This document shows positions 34,834 to 44,196 of a stretch of 44,196 bases of DNA, one piece after another. The DNA is from Phoronis australis (taxonomy: Eukaryota > Phoronida > Phoronidae). The DNA is taken from contig NMRA01001078.1 in assembly GCA_002633005.1 (NCBI GenBank), positions 8,156 to 52,351 on the forward strand. The letters are read 5' to 3'. The number at the start of each line of letters is the position of its first letter. The first letter of the stretch is position 1. The notes under the pieces were generated by a model that saw only the letters and a program-made list of their open reading frames with translations, did no database searches and was not told the origin of the DNA. A program made the position numbers and the translations under genes.

Positions 34834-36130
34834 GAAAATCCTGGAGATATGACATTAATCTTAAGTAAAGCACCGCTAAAATTCATCCCTATAAACACCT
34901 GAGTTACCCATCAATATTCATTGTAAAGGATTTGTGTTCTGGGGTTTTGGGTCATACATGTACTATACTACAGGCTCAAATTGACACAATTGTTGCGACG
35001 ATTGAGGTAAATTGTGATAATTTGGGCCCGCAGCACTCACTCAAATAGGCGAGTTTTGAAACTGACAATTTGGGACGACGTGACTATTTACATCTACAAC
35101 GTGCGTTTCTGAAAAAAGCGACCTTGGTCTCCAGTGATCTGTAATTTAAATGTATGATTGGTCCCAAAGCTGCTGGAAGTGTTTGGTTTTCTTATAGTAT
35201 GATGTTGGCGGCTTGCAGATTCAATTGGGGCGCTTTAACTTACTATAAGACGTTTAGCTTATAGCTCTTCTGTAATATAAAGTTGTCAATCTGGAAAGCT
35301 GGTTCTAACCAGTCGCATATTTAAGGAAACTTGATTGTAGAATTATCTAACATCAAACCTCATCATAACGTGCATGCTGACCTATTTTACTAGTGGGGCT
35401 CCAAATTGTAAGACGATATAACGTTTAGCCAAAAATCCCAGACCCCTTGAACAATTCGAGATGCGAGAAAGTCACGTCGCAGTCACCCAGTCTATTTAAG
35501 CCTACTTTGACCCAAGCCCCAGCTGCACGACCAGAAGCTGGATTTGTCATTCTGTATCCTAGGTGTATTTTACATGTTTTCGTCTTACATGTGTAACTTG
35601 CATTTCGCTCAAATACAACGTGGACCTGAAATCAACGTTTTTACTCAACGATAAAAATGATTCAAAGGGACATTCTTGTGACGATAGTATGCACTGGTAA
35701 AAGTATAATCGCCCACTGTCAATGCCAATTTAATCATACCGCTCTTCTAATTAATTGTATAATTGCAACAGAAAACGTTCCACCAACATGGGCGTGGTTG
35801 AAGTCTCCTATTAATTCGTAACATGATCGTGTTTTTCAGGAAAGCTTAGGCAAAATGAAAAAAAAACGTAATATTTTTTCTTTCAATGTAAATGTTCAAG
35901 ATAAAATGTAAAGAACTTCGTTACAATTTGTAAATTGTATATTTCAAGTTTCCATGTAATGAAAAAAACATATAGAGGATCACCGACGGACATCCAATCC
36001 TATTTAATTCATGGTTGGTTTACCGACTAACCGAATGCCGCTAACGAGCCTGGTGACTGTTTAAGAGTTCACGGCAAGGTGAATTTGCAAATAGCGGAGT
36101 AAAAAGCAAAAACAAAACGTCGAATCTTCT
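34834..36130. other. No gene recognised; possible upstream region of the mosaic gene
   Basis: AT-rich sequence without open frames of note. If 34650-34833 is the first exon, the promoter should lie here on the minus strand, but I see no clear TATA or initiator arrangement. Confidence 0.35.
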
Positions 36131-36258
36131 AGTGAATAGGTGTTTTGAAGTGACTTGTTTCCTTGCAGTTGTATTTCTGCAGACATATTAGTTAGTGAAA
36201 TAGGTGTTTTTGAAGTGACTTTTTTCCTTGCAGTTGTATATCTGCAGACATATTACTT
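36131..36258. repeat. Tandem duplication of a 64-bp unit
   Basis: Two adjacent units (36131-36193 and 36194-36258) share AGTGAA(A)TAGGTGTTTT, CCTTGCAGTTGTAT and TCTGCAGACATATTA with few differences. Each holds a polypyrimidine-CAG block on the plus strand, but no exon follows. Confidence 0.9.
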
Positions 36259-36793
36259 AGTGGAATCGTTATGCTAACGCTTGGGGGTGAATGTTTGATG
36301 TGCAGTTTCAGTATTATGTGTGGAAAACGAAATACACGACTGACTTTCAACCCACTCGATAATACTGAAGATTCAGGGTTGGGTTACTGGCTACAATTTC
36401 GCAGAAGGTACCAAATCAGCAAAATTGCGAGCTCTTAATCATAGATTATGACAATTAATGTCGATAGTTCGTAGTAACTGCAGACGCCAGAGACACACTT
36501 ATTAAACAACATGTTATATCATCTAAAAATTACCTGGAATAGAATTTTCGTCCATCATATGGCTATTATTATCAGAAAAGCACGCAGAAAAACGAACACG
36601 TGAAAATCGCACGGCAATATCGCATACGGCAATTCACTAATCGAAACATTGTTTTTGTTACACATCTCATTACAAATCTTTTTAAATTGGCTTGGTATGT
36701 AAAAATAGTATAAAATAAGGAAATAAAACGTTACTCATCTTGCAAGAAACCATCATCATGTCGTGGCGTACAAGTTTTTTTGAAGATTTTCTT

Positions 36794-37866
36794 CTTACTT
36801 ACTTGTAAACACCGGTGTCGTTGCTGCTGACCGTCGCTCGTCTTCAGATGGTTAGGCATCGCCATTGGTCGTTTTGACCCTGATCCAGTACAACCTACAA
36901 AACCCGGGAACCTGAGCTGAATTCACACCTCAGATCTTGCGACGGTCATGTTACAAAGATGTTACTTCTCTGCAGGCAGATGTAAACTAAAGCTGCTTCC
37001 CCTGCTGCTGGACAGGTGTTCAACAGCACTTTCCGTGGTGTCGTAGTAAGCCCCAAAATATTTGCCATTATCCATAAGCTCTTGAGGGTAAATATTCCAC
37101 AGTCAACCTCCGTCGGGATCCTGTGACACTTCCATCCATTGCCTGTGCAGTCATGTATCATACCTTGATACTTCATTGTCTTCCTCTCGTTAGCTTCATC
37201 GACATGTGTTTCCCATGGCACTGGTAGCTCTATTATGGCCGATTCCTTTAGACCATAAAACTATATGAGGCCTCATTGCTTTCACTGCTATGTGTTTAGG
37301 GAAAACTGATCGTCTTCCCAGAATTGCAGTCCTCCTCATGACACTCGACTTCTGGAATAAACCCTGGTGACGATTTCCTCTTTCACTGCTGCTTTTTTTC
37401 TCTGCTCTCCTATCATATCCAGGATATGTGACAGGGCTTTCAGTACTTGCTTATGCCACCAGGTGTACTTCCCTCTGTTAGTGCTACTTTGCGCTGATAG
37501 TACATGTACATTGTATGTGCTGTAAAGTACCTTTTTTCTCCCACCTATCACATCTCTCGTCTTTAGCTTTCCCCAACGGACTCAGGTTCCTCGGCGAGGG
37601 ATGTTGATCGTACACTGCTCTAAGCATAAAGCTGAGTCTCTGACTTTGTGATGACAACAGATCCTATGAAGTGACCTTGCTTCTCAAACAGCCATTCTAC
37701 GTCGTCCATTCGCCCTGCTTCATTAAGCCCACCGCTATTACACCTCTCTTCTCTTCCCCAGCATTGCGTATCTACTGAAGCACCATATCTCTTCGTTCCT
37801 TTCCTTTTGTTGTCTTCGACCTATTACATGTACTTGGTACGAATCCTAGCCCTTGTCTTCCCACGC
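36794..37866 (-). mobile_element. 5'-truncated non-LTR retrotransposon tail
   Basis: Minus-strand translation in shifting frames shows the post-reverse-transcriptase region common in invertebrate LINE-type polyproteins. In order: LRAVYDQHPSPRNLSPLGKA (about 37635-37575), GKYTWWHKQVLKALSHIL (about 37480-37425), then PWETHVDEANERKTMKYQ with NGWKCHRIPTEVDCG (37221-37080). The last open frame is 36946-37221. The 3' end seems to be the short AAGTAAGTAAG tail near 36794-36804. No reverse transcriptase is present, and several frameshifts show it is dead. Its 5' truncation point coincides with the left edge of the right duplicate. Confidence 0.75.
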
Positions 37867-39572
37867 GACAAAACACCCACTATATTAATAACATTACAAA
37901 TAAATTAATACGGTGGTACACGACAAAAGGCCGAGTAATCAAAGGATTGATACGATTGAAACATCGGATATACTCGCTAAGACAGATTTGATTTGGAATT
38001 ATAGGGGGCACTACAGAGTGTGCAATTTACAATAAAAAAATCAATACCTCTGAAATTGTCTGATGGTGTGTCAAATAGTCATAAAACAAGTGAATATCAA
38101 TTATCAAACCTATCAAAATAAAATGAAACCAAAGGACGTTTTTCTATCCCTAAATATCGCCTTGGTTTTATTTTCCGGATGGTCGAATCATATGGACTGG
38201 AACACTGAAGTTAAGCAACACGTAACCACTGGCTGTGACTCCAGCATTTCGGGACGATGTATGGTAATTGCCTAAACTGAAAGAATTATGCGCGATTCGG
38301 TGTTCACTGCAGTACTGTACTGTTGTTCGTTTCACATCAGTTTTAGCTGTTAACTCGAACATCTAATATACATGCACATGTAGCTCAAAATTTGACTGGC
38401 ATACGAAGGTTGACTTTTTCGGGGGTTTCTGGCGGTCACAACTAAGAGCGTATTTTGTCTGTCACTGGGCTTTTAGTAATCAGTGACTTTTACTAAATCA
38501 TATGGAGTTGCTTTTGTGGTACCTTTTTATGTGTGTCCTTTTCTGGTTTCTGCCGGACCCATTCCACAGTGCAATTTGTCTCGTATCGTGGTTCATCCGG
38601 TGTTCAGTGTGGTGGTATTGTCTGTTTTAAGTCAGTTTTGGCCAGTTCTTCGAATATCTGATCTAGGTCAATATCGCGCCCTCTTGTAAGGTCCTTACGG
38701 GCCACGCCCAGAGTGCTGACGATGGCAAACGTCCACTCCCGTATATACCGAAGTAGATTATAAGTGACCCTATGGTCAGATGTTGGTACCTTGTTTATCT
38801 ATGCTCTGTGCTCGGGCCTTCCGGTCTAACAGTAGAGAATTTCTCACTGGCGTTGTCAAAGTTCATTCAGTTGCTTACTATATGGTTCCAGCACTGAGAT
38901 TTGTTTCTTTAAATACGAAGCAGTATTTTTCTGGTACTAAACGAATGAGGATATCAAGATTGTTACTACTGTAGGGAATGCAGGGAACTCACACCTGACT
39001 CATGGTGACATCGCGCTTTGCTCGCGCGTAACGCAAGGTAAGTTCCGGCCACTGTCACGCTTACATTATGTTCACACCAAATGTCACGGTCGACTGAAGC
39101 CTCACTTTCCTGTCTGTCTCCGCTTACGGCTACGTGTAGCCAAACAGGAGGCAGCCCGGACGAAGACTGATAATTCAGTGGGTGTACTTCTTCAATGCAA
39201 GGTGCCGGAAGCACTGTTGGGCACCATCGTCAAAAAATGCTTCAACATACTTTTAAAGAACGAAGCTCAAGAACTTGAACATCAAGATGATTCTGCTCTA
39301 AGAGCGGAGACTGGTTGCAACAAAACGATTCATTGGAAGCACGGAGATCGGACAAGTTTTTATGAAATTTGTAGCAAAGCAAACATATTTCTAAGCCACG
39401 ATATTCACCTAAACATTGGATGGGACACCATAGGGGGCTGGGAGATGGGTTATAGCCCCACTGTCTTCAGTGCTGCGCCACCCATTTAGGTGAAAACGAG
39501 CAATCACACCATTTTTTATGTTTTACAAAGTCCAAAGTGATACATGTCTGCGTAACTTTGCAATAATCTCAC

Positions 39573-39816
39573 CTGGGTGCTCAGACACAAAGGCTAGCTG
39601 ATAATGTCCATCCTTGCAGATTTTGTGCCGTTTGAACTTCGACCATTCCTTATGCAAGTCAGGAGCGCAGTAACATTCTTTGCGTCCTATATGGAAAACG
39701 GCATATAATCTTTTAAAACCTGTCCAAACTGTGCATTCGTTGGTGCATTCCGTGACTGTCTTTGTCCCAGGTAGTTTTTTTCCATTTGTCGCCGGGTAAC
39801 GTTAGCGTGGAACAAC
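39573..39816 (-). pseudogene. Broken WSC-like exon (right duplicate)
   Basis: The counterpart of 28770-29012 but 244 nt instead of 243. A run of six T in the left copy is seven T here (39775-39781, plus strand), a +1 frameshift early in the exon. Downstream of it the frame is otherwise open and the cysteine pattern (TECTNEC, ECYCA, KICKDG) is kept. Both splice sites remain. Because the lesion is in a homopolymer, assembly error is possible for this one alone. Confidence 0.8.
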
Positions 39817-41096
39817 CTAAAACTGTGAAATTATTTCTCACTTTAGAGTTACAGTACTGTATGTTCATGTATCCTGATTGAACCATGGGCTATACTTGAT
39901 GGTGAAAACACGGGTGCCCCTAATGAAATGCGTGCTTAAATTCCACGAACATTTGTGTATTCCTGTGAAACGCGGACGAGTCTCTTGCAGAGCTTTGTAT
40001 CTGTCCCATTTCTAGTTCCCCAGAATATCAGAGTAGACGTCGAGCCGCTCATTTATTATTACGAAACCATTGTTCCCTTATTTAGTCAAAACAAGAGTGG
40101 CGTCACATGAATCGCTTCTAAGTCAAGTTTGAGTTTTCTAAATCAATCGCTACCGGTAACTGACATTGGATAAAAAGAACATCGCGTGCTCTCCATGAAT
40201 ACTAATATTAAAGTATTTTATTTTATTTGGAACCGTTTAACTTCAACCCCGTGTTTTAATTAAATGTCTCAATGAAAAGTGATAACAAACCGATATGTAT
40301 CGTTTTCAGTAAATAGTACTACCAACAGATATAAACGAGATCAATTGCTCAAAATGAACAAAAGTATTTCAGTATTTTATTTGTGTTGTTTTAGTTAGTA
40401 CCTGGTCAAAGACAACCCATGAAATGTACCCTACATATGCGGCCTATGATAAGAAAGGAAACGCCACTTAACAACAGTAATTGAAATACACGTGCAGTGT
40501 TTTATTGTCTATGACGTTAGGGGGTCTTTGCAAAAAAACAAAATATTGACTCAGCGGGTGAAACGGGTGGCGATTTTCAAGTTCAACCGCACTATATCTA
40601 TATAAAAAGGACTTGAACGCAAAAAAATGACACCTGCCCTTTGGAGGAACGAAATGTCATATTAGAGTAACAGCACTCAAATCAACTTATGGCTACGTAA
40701 GATCACAAAAACGACCACGTTGGATAACTGTGGAACATCATATCTCAAAAGTCTAGACAAATTAATGTGAAACTTTCGGAACTCAGATAACATGTTTGTT
40801 TCAGAATTCTCTAAAAACTGGCAAGACACTGTATGAATCACGTTCCATTTTTATACTGTAAGAGGGGTTTTAGAATTGGGACTTCTATAAAAATAAACAC
40901 AAACTAAATTTTAAAAAATTGAGAACATGCAGCAAAAGAATAATCACGCTACTGATTCCGTTCTTTGGCCATCAACGTTTCATTCCTTTTTGTTATAGTT
41001 TACAAAAGTCATGGTCACGTGACCAAGCTGATGACAAAACTTAAACTTGACCTGAATAGCCCTTGTGGGCCTTCATTCGATTTCCAATATACTCAC

Positions 41097-41357
41097 GTGT
41101 GGGTGAAGTATACGGTGTAAGTACTTGAACGCTGTGGACCGGGAATGGGGGATCATGGAAATATGCTTTTCACCACCATGGTTCCGTGCTTGCTCTGTTG
41201 AAGCGGAAATGGTTCAAACAGTGATACCCAAGCCTTTTGACCTCGTCACTTGGCCAAACACCGTCATTGGCTAAAAAACAGTCGTTACTTCCAATGATTT
41301 GCTCTCTGTCCTTTACCTGGGACGACATGCTTGCTTTCTTGTATACCGCCATGTTAC
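41097..41357 (-). pseudogene. Lectin N-half exon with nonsense codon (right duplicate)
   Basis: The counterpart of 30384-30644, same length of 261 nt and both splice sites kept. At 41172-41170 a TGG tryptophan or adjacent codon context has become TGA, so translation stops right after RASTEPWW, where the left copy continues WKVYFHDHP. The remainder is colinear. This is a substitution, not an indel, so it is unlikely to be a sequencing slip. Confidence 0.85.
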
Positions 41358-41724
41358 CTGAGCAGAACAAGTTAAATTTCAAAGGCTGGTGTTTTATAGC
41401 AAGGACTTCAGTAAGATTTAAGGTGTGCTTGTTACTAATTAACGCAACTATTCTTGTCGCCGTCTACCACTTCTCTTTTTATCGACATTTGCCATGTACA
41501 CTGTGAGGCATTTCTTTTTTGGCACGATCGGGGATATAAGGAAGAAGTTTCAAGCGGCCGCTATCAATACCGCCAAACCTTGAGCATTAAAACTACTTAG
41601 AGTTAAAGTTGAGAACACCAGGGTCAATAATGGTCGACTTAAGAGGATCTACCTTATTGAAAAAAGTGAACAACTACACATTTACTACATGACATTCTAA
41701 GGTGACCAACAGTCACCACGCTAC

Positions 41725-41989
41725 CCTTATTATAGTCAGCATTGATGATGTACGAAACTCCATTTCCTCCGCAGTTTTCCGTCGCGTTCCCTTTACACCT
41801 AAATTTACAAAATTTGTCGTCTATTTGCTTATTGCACAGGCGAGTAGTGTAGCGACACGAGCACATGTATGTCGAAGTAACACCAGCCCAGCGCCAGAAG
41901 TGTATGCGTGCACTGTGCTCTACACTCGGTCATTGTGGTGACGGCACTCATTCTTTCGTCTCCCAAAATATCTTTGTAGCATCCTTCGT
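41725..41989 (-). pseudogene. WSC exon with 1-nt insertion (right duplicate)
   Basis: The counterpart of 31027-31290 but 265 nt. The left copy has AGAAGTTTTGCGTG and this copy AGAAGTGTATGCGTG (about 41897-41910), adding one base and shifting frame within the TQC-to-WAGV segment. The second half (RYTTRLCNKQIDDKFC, ATENCGGNG) is preserved in the shifted frame. Splice sites are kept. Confidence 0.85.
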
Positions 41990-42076
41990 CTGAAGTAACA
42001 AGAATACAAAACATTACATGTACGTATATTCTATGACAAGGCTGCAGCATCTGCTCTTATTAAAACAATAGCAGCA

Positions 42077-42172
42077 TGAGCAAGAGAGAGAGAGAGAGAG
42101 ACAGGGAGAGAGAAAGGGCGAGAGAGAGAAAGAGATGGGGACAGAGAGAGGGGGAGGGAGCGAGGGAGAGGG
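42077..42172. repeat. Purine-rich GAGA tract (right duplicate)
   Basis: GAGAGAGAGAGACAGGGAGAG-type sequence corresponding to 31375-31475, with a purer GA run than in the left copy. Confidence 0.9.
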
Positions 42173-43384
42173 TGTCCATCCTAGTCAATTACTCCAATTG
42201 CGGGTAAAAAGTATTGAAGCTTATGATTTCATGTCATAGTCAAATTTGAAAGCATTCAAGTTTTATATTAAAAGTAGATTTTTTACCGCCACTAATGCAC
42301 TGGGAAATTATTTAATGAGATTTTCGTACTTGTATTCATATTTTGGTTCCATAGTATTCGTTCATTAAGTAATTTTAAGCATTCTTGTATCGATACTCAC
42401 CAAGTTTGTTTCTTAAAAAAACTTGTAAAACGTGGAAATGAACACCATAAAGAATTTAGATCAAAGGAACCCAAATACCTTCTTAAAGATAGTAAAATTC
42501 CTAAAAATTGTGCAAGTGGTGGGAAAAAAAGTTTCACACAAAAGTTTTGATAAAACAAAACTTCTCCACTATCCAACGGTTTTATGACCTGTTGACAATT
42601 TTCTCATACTGTACAGTCGTTACAACATGTAGCATTTCGATAATAGGTGAATAATTATGATATAACGGGCCAAACACGAAACCATATTTATCTAACTTAA
42701 TTTTTGAGATAACCCGACACGCGTGTAAAACACTTCTTTCTAGAAAGGGTTGGCTATTTTTTCATGGAAAGTTTGAAAAAGGTTCACCTAACTGCAGCAA
42801 CTCGATAATGAAAAAACAAGGCGTTGGATGATACGTCTTAGTATGTTAATTCTTATGTCCCAATTTTTTATTTTTCAGCCATAGGAATTTTAAAATGTTA
42901 GTGAAGAATTCAACATGCGATATTTTACAACCTTCTTTAGAGAAACCGTGTCCCGTGTTGTACTACCGCTTCTATCAATCTTACCCTGCCAAAAATTGGA
43001 AAATACGTTTTCTACTTTCGGTGATGGTGACGAAAAAAAAAATAAATTTACCACCTTAGAAACGAGTAATTATTTCAGCAGTTTTTCTACCATACGTTGT
43101 TAAATGTGTTTTTGACCACATCTGAAAGAGTTAAACTGACCTTTGACTCTCATACTTATGCATAAGACTTATACTAAACAAGATAAAAATCCGGACATCA
43201 ACGGTCATCGTGGAAGCATTTTCTACCAATTGAATCCAGGCAGAATTTTTTTATCCATGTCAGAATATGGTCTGACAGTATTTTTAGTTGTATTGTTTTG
43301 TTTTGTTTTGTTATTCTGTTTGATTGACATGACCCCTGAGTTAAGTACAGTGATGATGTAATTTGTTTACTACAGTACAGTGTG

Positions 43385-43521
43385 GAACTTTCTGGAAGAC
43401 TCTAGCATGACAGTGATTAATGCAGTCTGGAATATTCTAGAGACTAGTACACGTTTGAAGATTGATTGGGTAGGTTCCAGAAAGTTCTAGAATGTGCTTG
43501 AATTGATGACAAGTTCCAGAA
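43385..43521. promoter_or_regulatory. Cluster of heat-shock elements in LTR U3
   Basis: Four sites fit the HSF consensus of alternating inverted nGAAn units. Site 1 is GAActTTCtgGAA (43385-43397). Site 2 is GAAtaTTCtaGAG (43430-43442, last unit imperfect). Site 3 is TTCcaGAAagTTCtaGAA (43475-43492, four perfect units). Site 4 is TTCcaGAA (43514-43521). The nearest ends 13 bp before the TATA box at 43535, as in heat-shock gene promoters. Sites are read directly from the sequence; activity is inferred. Confidence 0.8.
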
Positions 43522-43534
43522 CAATGCATTAGGC

Positions 43535-43540
43535 TATAAA
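43535..43540 (+). promoter_or_regulatory. LTR TATA box
   Basis: TATAAATA within GGCTATAAATACAC, downstream of the heat-shock elements and about 375 bp before the AATAAA signal, so transcription would start near 43565 on the plus strand. Confidence 0.75.
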
Positions 43541-44022
43541 TACACAAGCACGGGTTTGTGTTAGTCAGTTGAGTTCAAGATAAGGTCAGTTGATTCCAGG
43601 TAAGATCAAGTCAGATAATCATCAGAAGATTAAGTCAGTGAGATCAGGTCAGTTCAAGAGAAGATCAAGTCAGTTCAAGTAAGTCAATCAGGAGAACTAC
43701 AGTTGAGTTGCAGTGAAGAGAGTAGGAAGTTACAGCGATAGTCAATAGAGAGCCACCTATAGAGACAGCAGGTTATTGAATCGAGTGTAACAGTTGCTGG
43801 AAGTATCTCAGAAGTTCAATACAAGTCAAGGCTTCGCAGCACTGACTGGAACATAAACAGACATTACGTCGGACGTTTTGTTTGAGTAGGCTTGTGAACG
43901 TACGGTCGGGATTAATAAAGGATTAACTCGAACCAGTCTTCAGTCAATCTTCGCAACGAAAGCTATTAGCACCGGTCTGTAACAACCTGCGCCCACCCAC
44001 ACACGGGGAAAAACGTGACAAT

Positions 44023-44040
44023 TGGCGAGCACACCAGGAG
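44023..44040 (+). other. Putative primer-binding site of the LTR element
   Basis: TGGCGAGCACACCAGGAG begins two bases after the LTR end and starts with TGG, the complement of a tRNA CCA tail. I cannot name the tRNA without a search. Confidence 0.6.
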
Positions 44041-44095
44041 CTTACTGACGGTAACAAGGTGTGATAAAGTGGACTGTTGGAATTAGCGACTCACT

Positions 44096-44196
44096 ATGGA
44101 GACAAGATCTCAACTAAGAGAGTTGATGGCCCTCGGACAAGAAATGGGTCTGCAGGGAGACAATCTCAGACAGTTTGTTGAAAAACAACAAGCTGA
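44096..44196 (+). CDS. Start of retrotransposon gag ORF (partial, runs off the window)
   Basis: ATG at 44096 opens a frame of 33 codons that continues past the window edge. It begins METRSQLRELMALGQEMGLQ and goes on with a charged, Gln-rich helix-like segment. An N terminus of the form L..LG..MGL.G..L..FV..Q is common in gag proteins of invertebrate Ty3/gypsy elements. Position 75 bp after the LTR and behind a plausible primer-binding site supports gag. Whether the element is intact cannot be judged from this fragment. Confidence 0.7.
   Translation, partial: METRSQLRELMALGQEMGLQGDNLRQFVEKQQA

Larger units (their letters stand above)
37865..43257. repeat. Segmental duplication, right copy (about 5.4 kb), degenerate
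   Basis: Colinear with 27368-32547 in the same orientation. Its left edge abuts the retrotransposon tail and its right edge ends at the first base of the LTR at 43258. It contains three broken domain exons and a segment of about 310 bp (38210-38519) absent from the left copy. Confidence 0.95.
43258..44020 (+). mobile_element. 5' LTR of a Ty3/gypsy-like retrotransposon
   Basis: The LTR begins TGTCA at 43258, exactly where similarity to the left duplicate stops, and ends TGACA at 44020, giving a 5-bp inverted terminus (TGTCA/TGACA) and 763 bp. It has a TATA box (TATAAA, 43535-43540) and a polyadenylation signal (AATAAA, 43914-43919) in the right order for U3-R-U5. A likely primer-binding site starts TGGCGAGC at 44023, two bases after the LTR. 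The internal region begins downstream and the 3' LTR lies outside the window, so the target duplication cannot be checked. Confidence 0.85.

Noticed and set aside
38201-38230. GAAGTTAAGCAAC resembling the A-box region of 5S rRNA or a 5S-derived SINE
   Set aside because: The intermediate element and C-box equivalents do not follow; a short chance match.
1-44196. tRNA, rRNA, snRNA genes and CRISPR arrays
   Set aside because: No B-box (GGTTCGANNCC) with a cloverleaf, no rRNA core sequence, and no regular repeat-spacer array was seen; the tandem repeats present are microsatellites or transposon arrays.

Overview
The window is animal nuclear DNA, AT-rich and intron-dominated. It contains no operons and no long open frames. 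Short exons with animal-type splice sites encode extracellular modules: WSC, F-type (fucolectin/FTP) lectin halves, kringle and TSP1. Between them lie dense microsatellites, inverted-repeat DNA transposons, a non-LTR retrotransposon tail and a Ty3/gypsy-like LTR retrotransposon. This module repertoire and the transposon load suggest a marine invertebrate, plausibly a deuterostome such as a lancelet or hemichordate. That assignment is an inference, not proven by the sequence.

Coding content is almost all on the minus strand and reads right to left. Candidate order for one mosaic gene: N-terminal exon with a hydrophobic segment (34650-34833), possible linker exon (31687-31755), WSC (31027-31290), lectin N-half (30384-30644), possible 9-nt micro-exon (29622-29630), WSC-like Cys-rich exon (28770-29012), lectin C-half (22585-22791), short kringle-like exon (21719-21907), TSP1 (21170-21322), full kringle (20180-20458), then a two-exon F-type lectin domain (7448-7651 and 6499-6699). 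Every domain exon is a multiple of three and is bounded by phase-1 introns, the classic signature of exon-shuffled extracellular proteins. The product is probably a secreted or surface carbohydrate-recognition protein. The exons could belong to more than one gene; transcripts are needed to decide.

A block of about 5.2 kb (27368-32547) carrying the WSC, lectin N-half and WSC-like exons is repeated directly at 37865-43257. The right copy is a pseudogene: it has a 1-nt insertion in the WSC exon, a nonsense codon in the lectin exon, a +1 homopolymer shift in the WSC-like exon, and lost splice sites at candidate small exons. Its left edge abuts a 5'-truncated non-LTR retrotransposon (36794-37866). 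Its right edge is cut exactly by an LTR retrotransposon whose LTR spans 43258-44020 and whose gag starts at 44096.

The left third (1-18 kb) is mostly mobile DNA: a TA-flanked inverted-repeat element with GTCGGC arrays (1894-3669), a second copy of it (8299-10705) split by a 1.4-kb TTAA-flanked element (8501-9916), arrays of a palindromic TCCTATAGGA motif, and a 3.2-kb long-TIR element (12433-15625) holding a decayed ORF with a tesmin/TSO1-like CXC motif. The most striking regulatory signal is a cluster of textbook heat-shock elements just upstream of the TATA box in the LTR at the right end.
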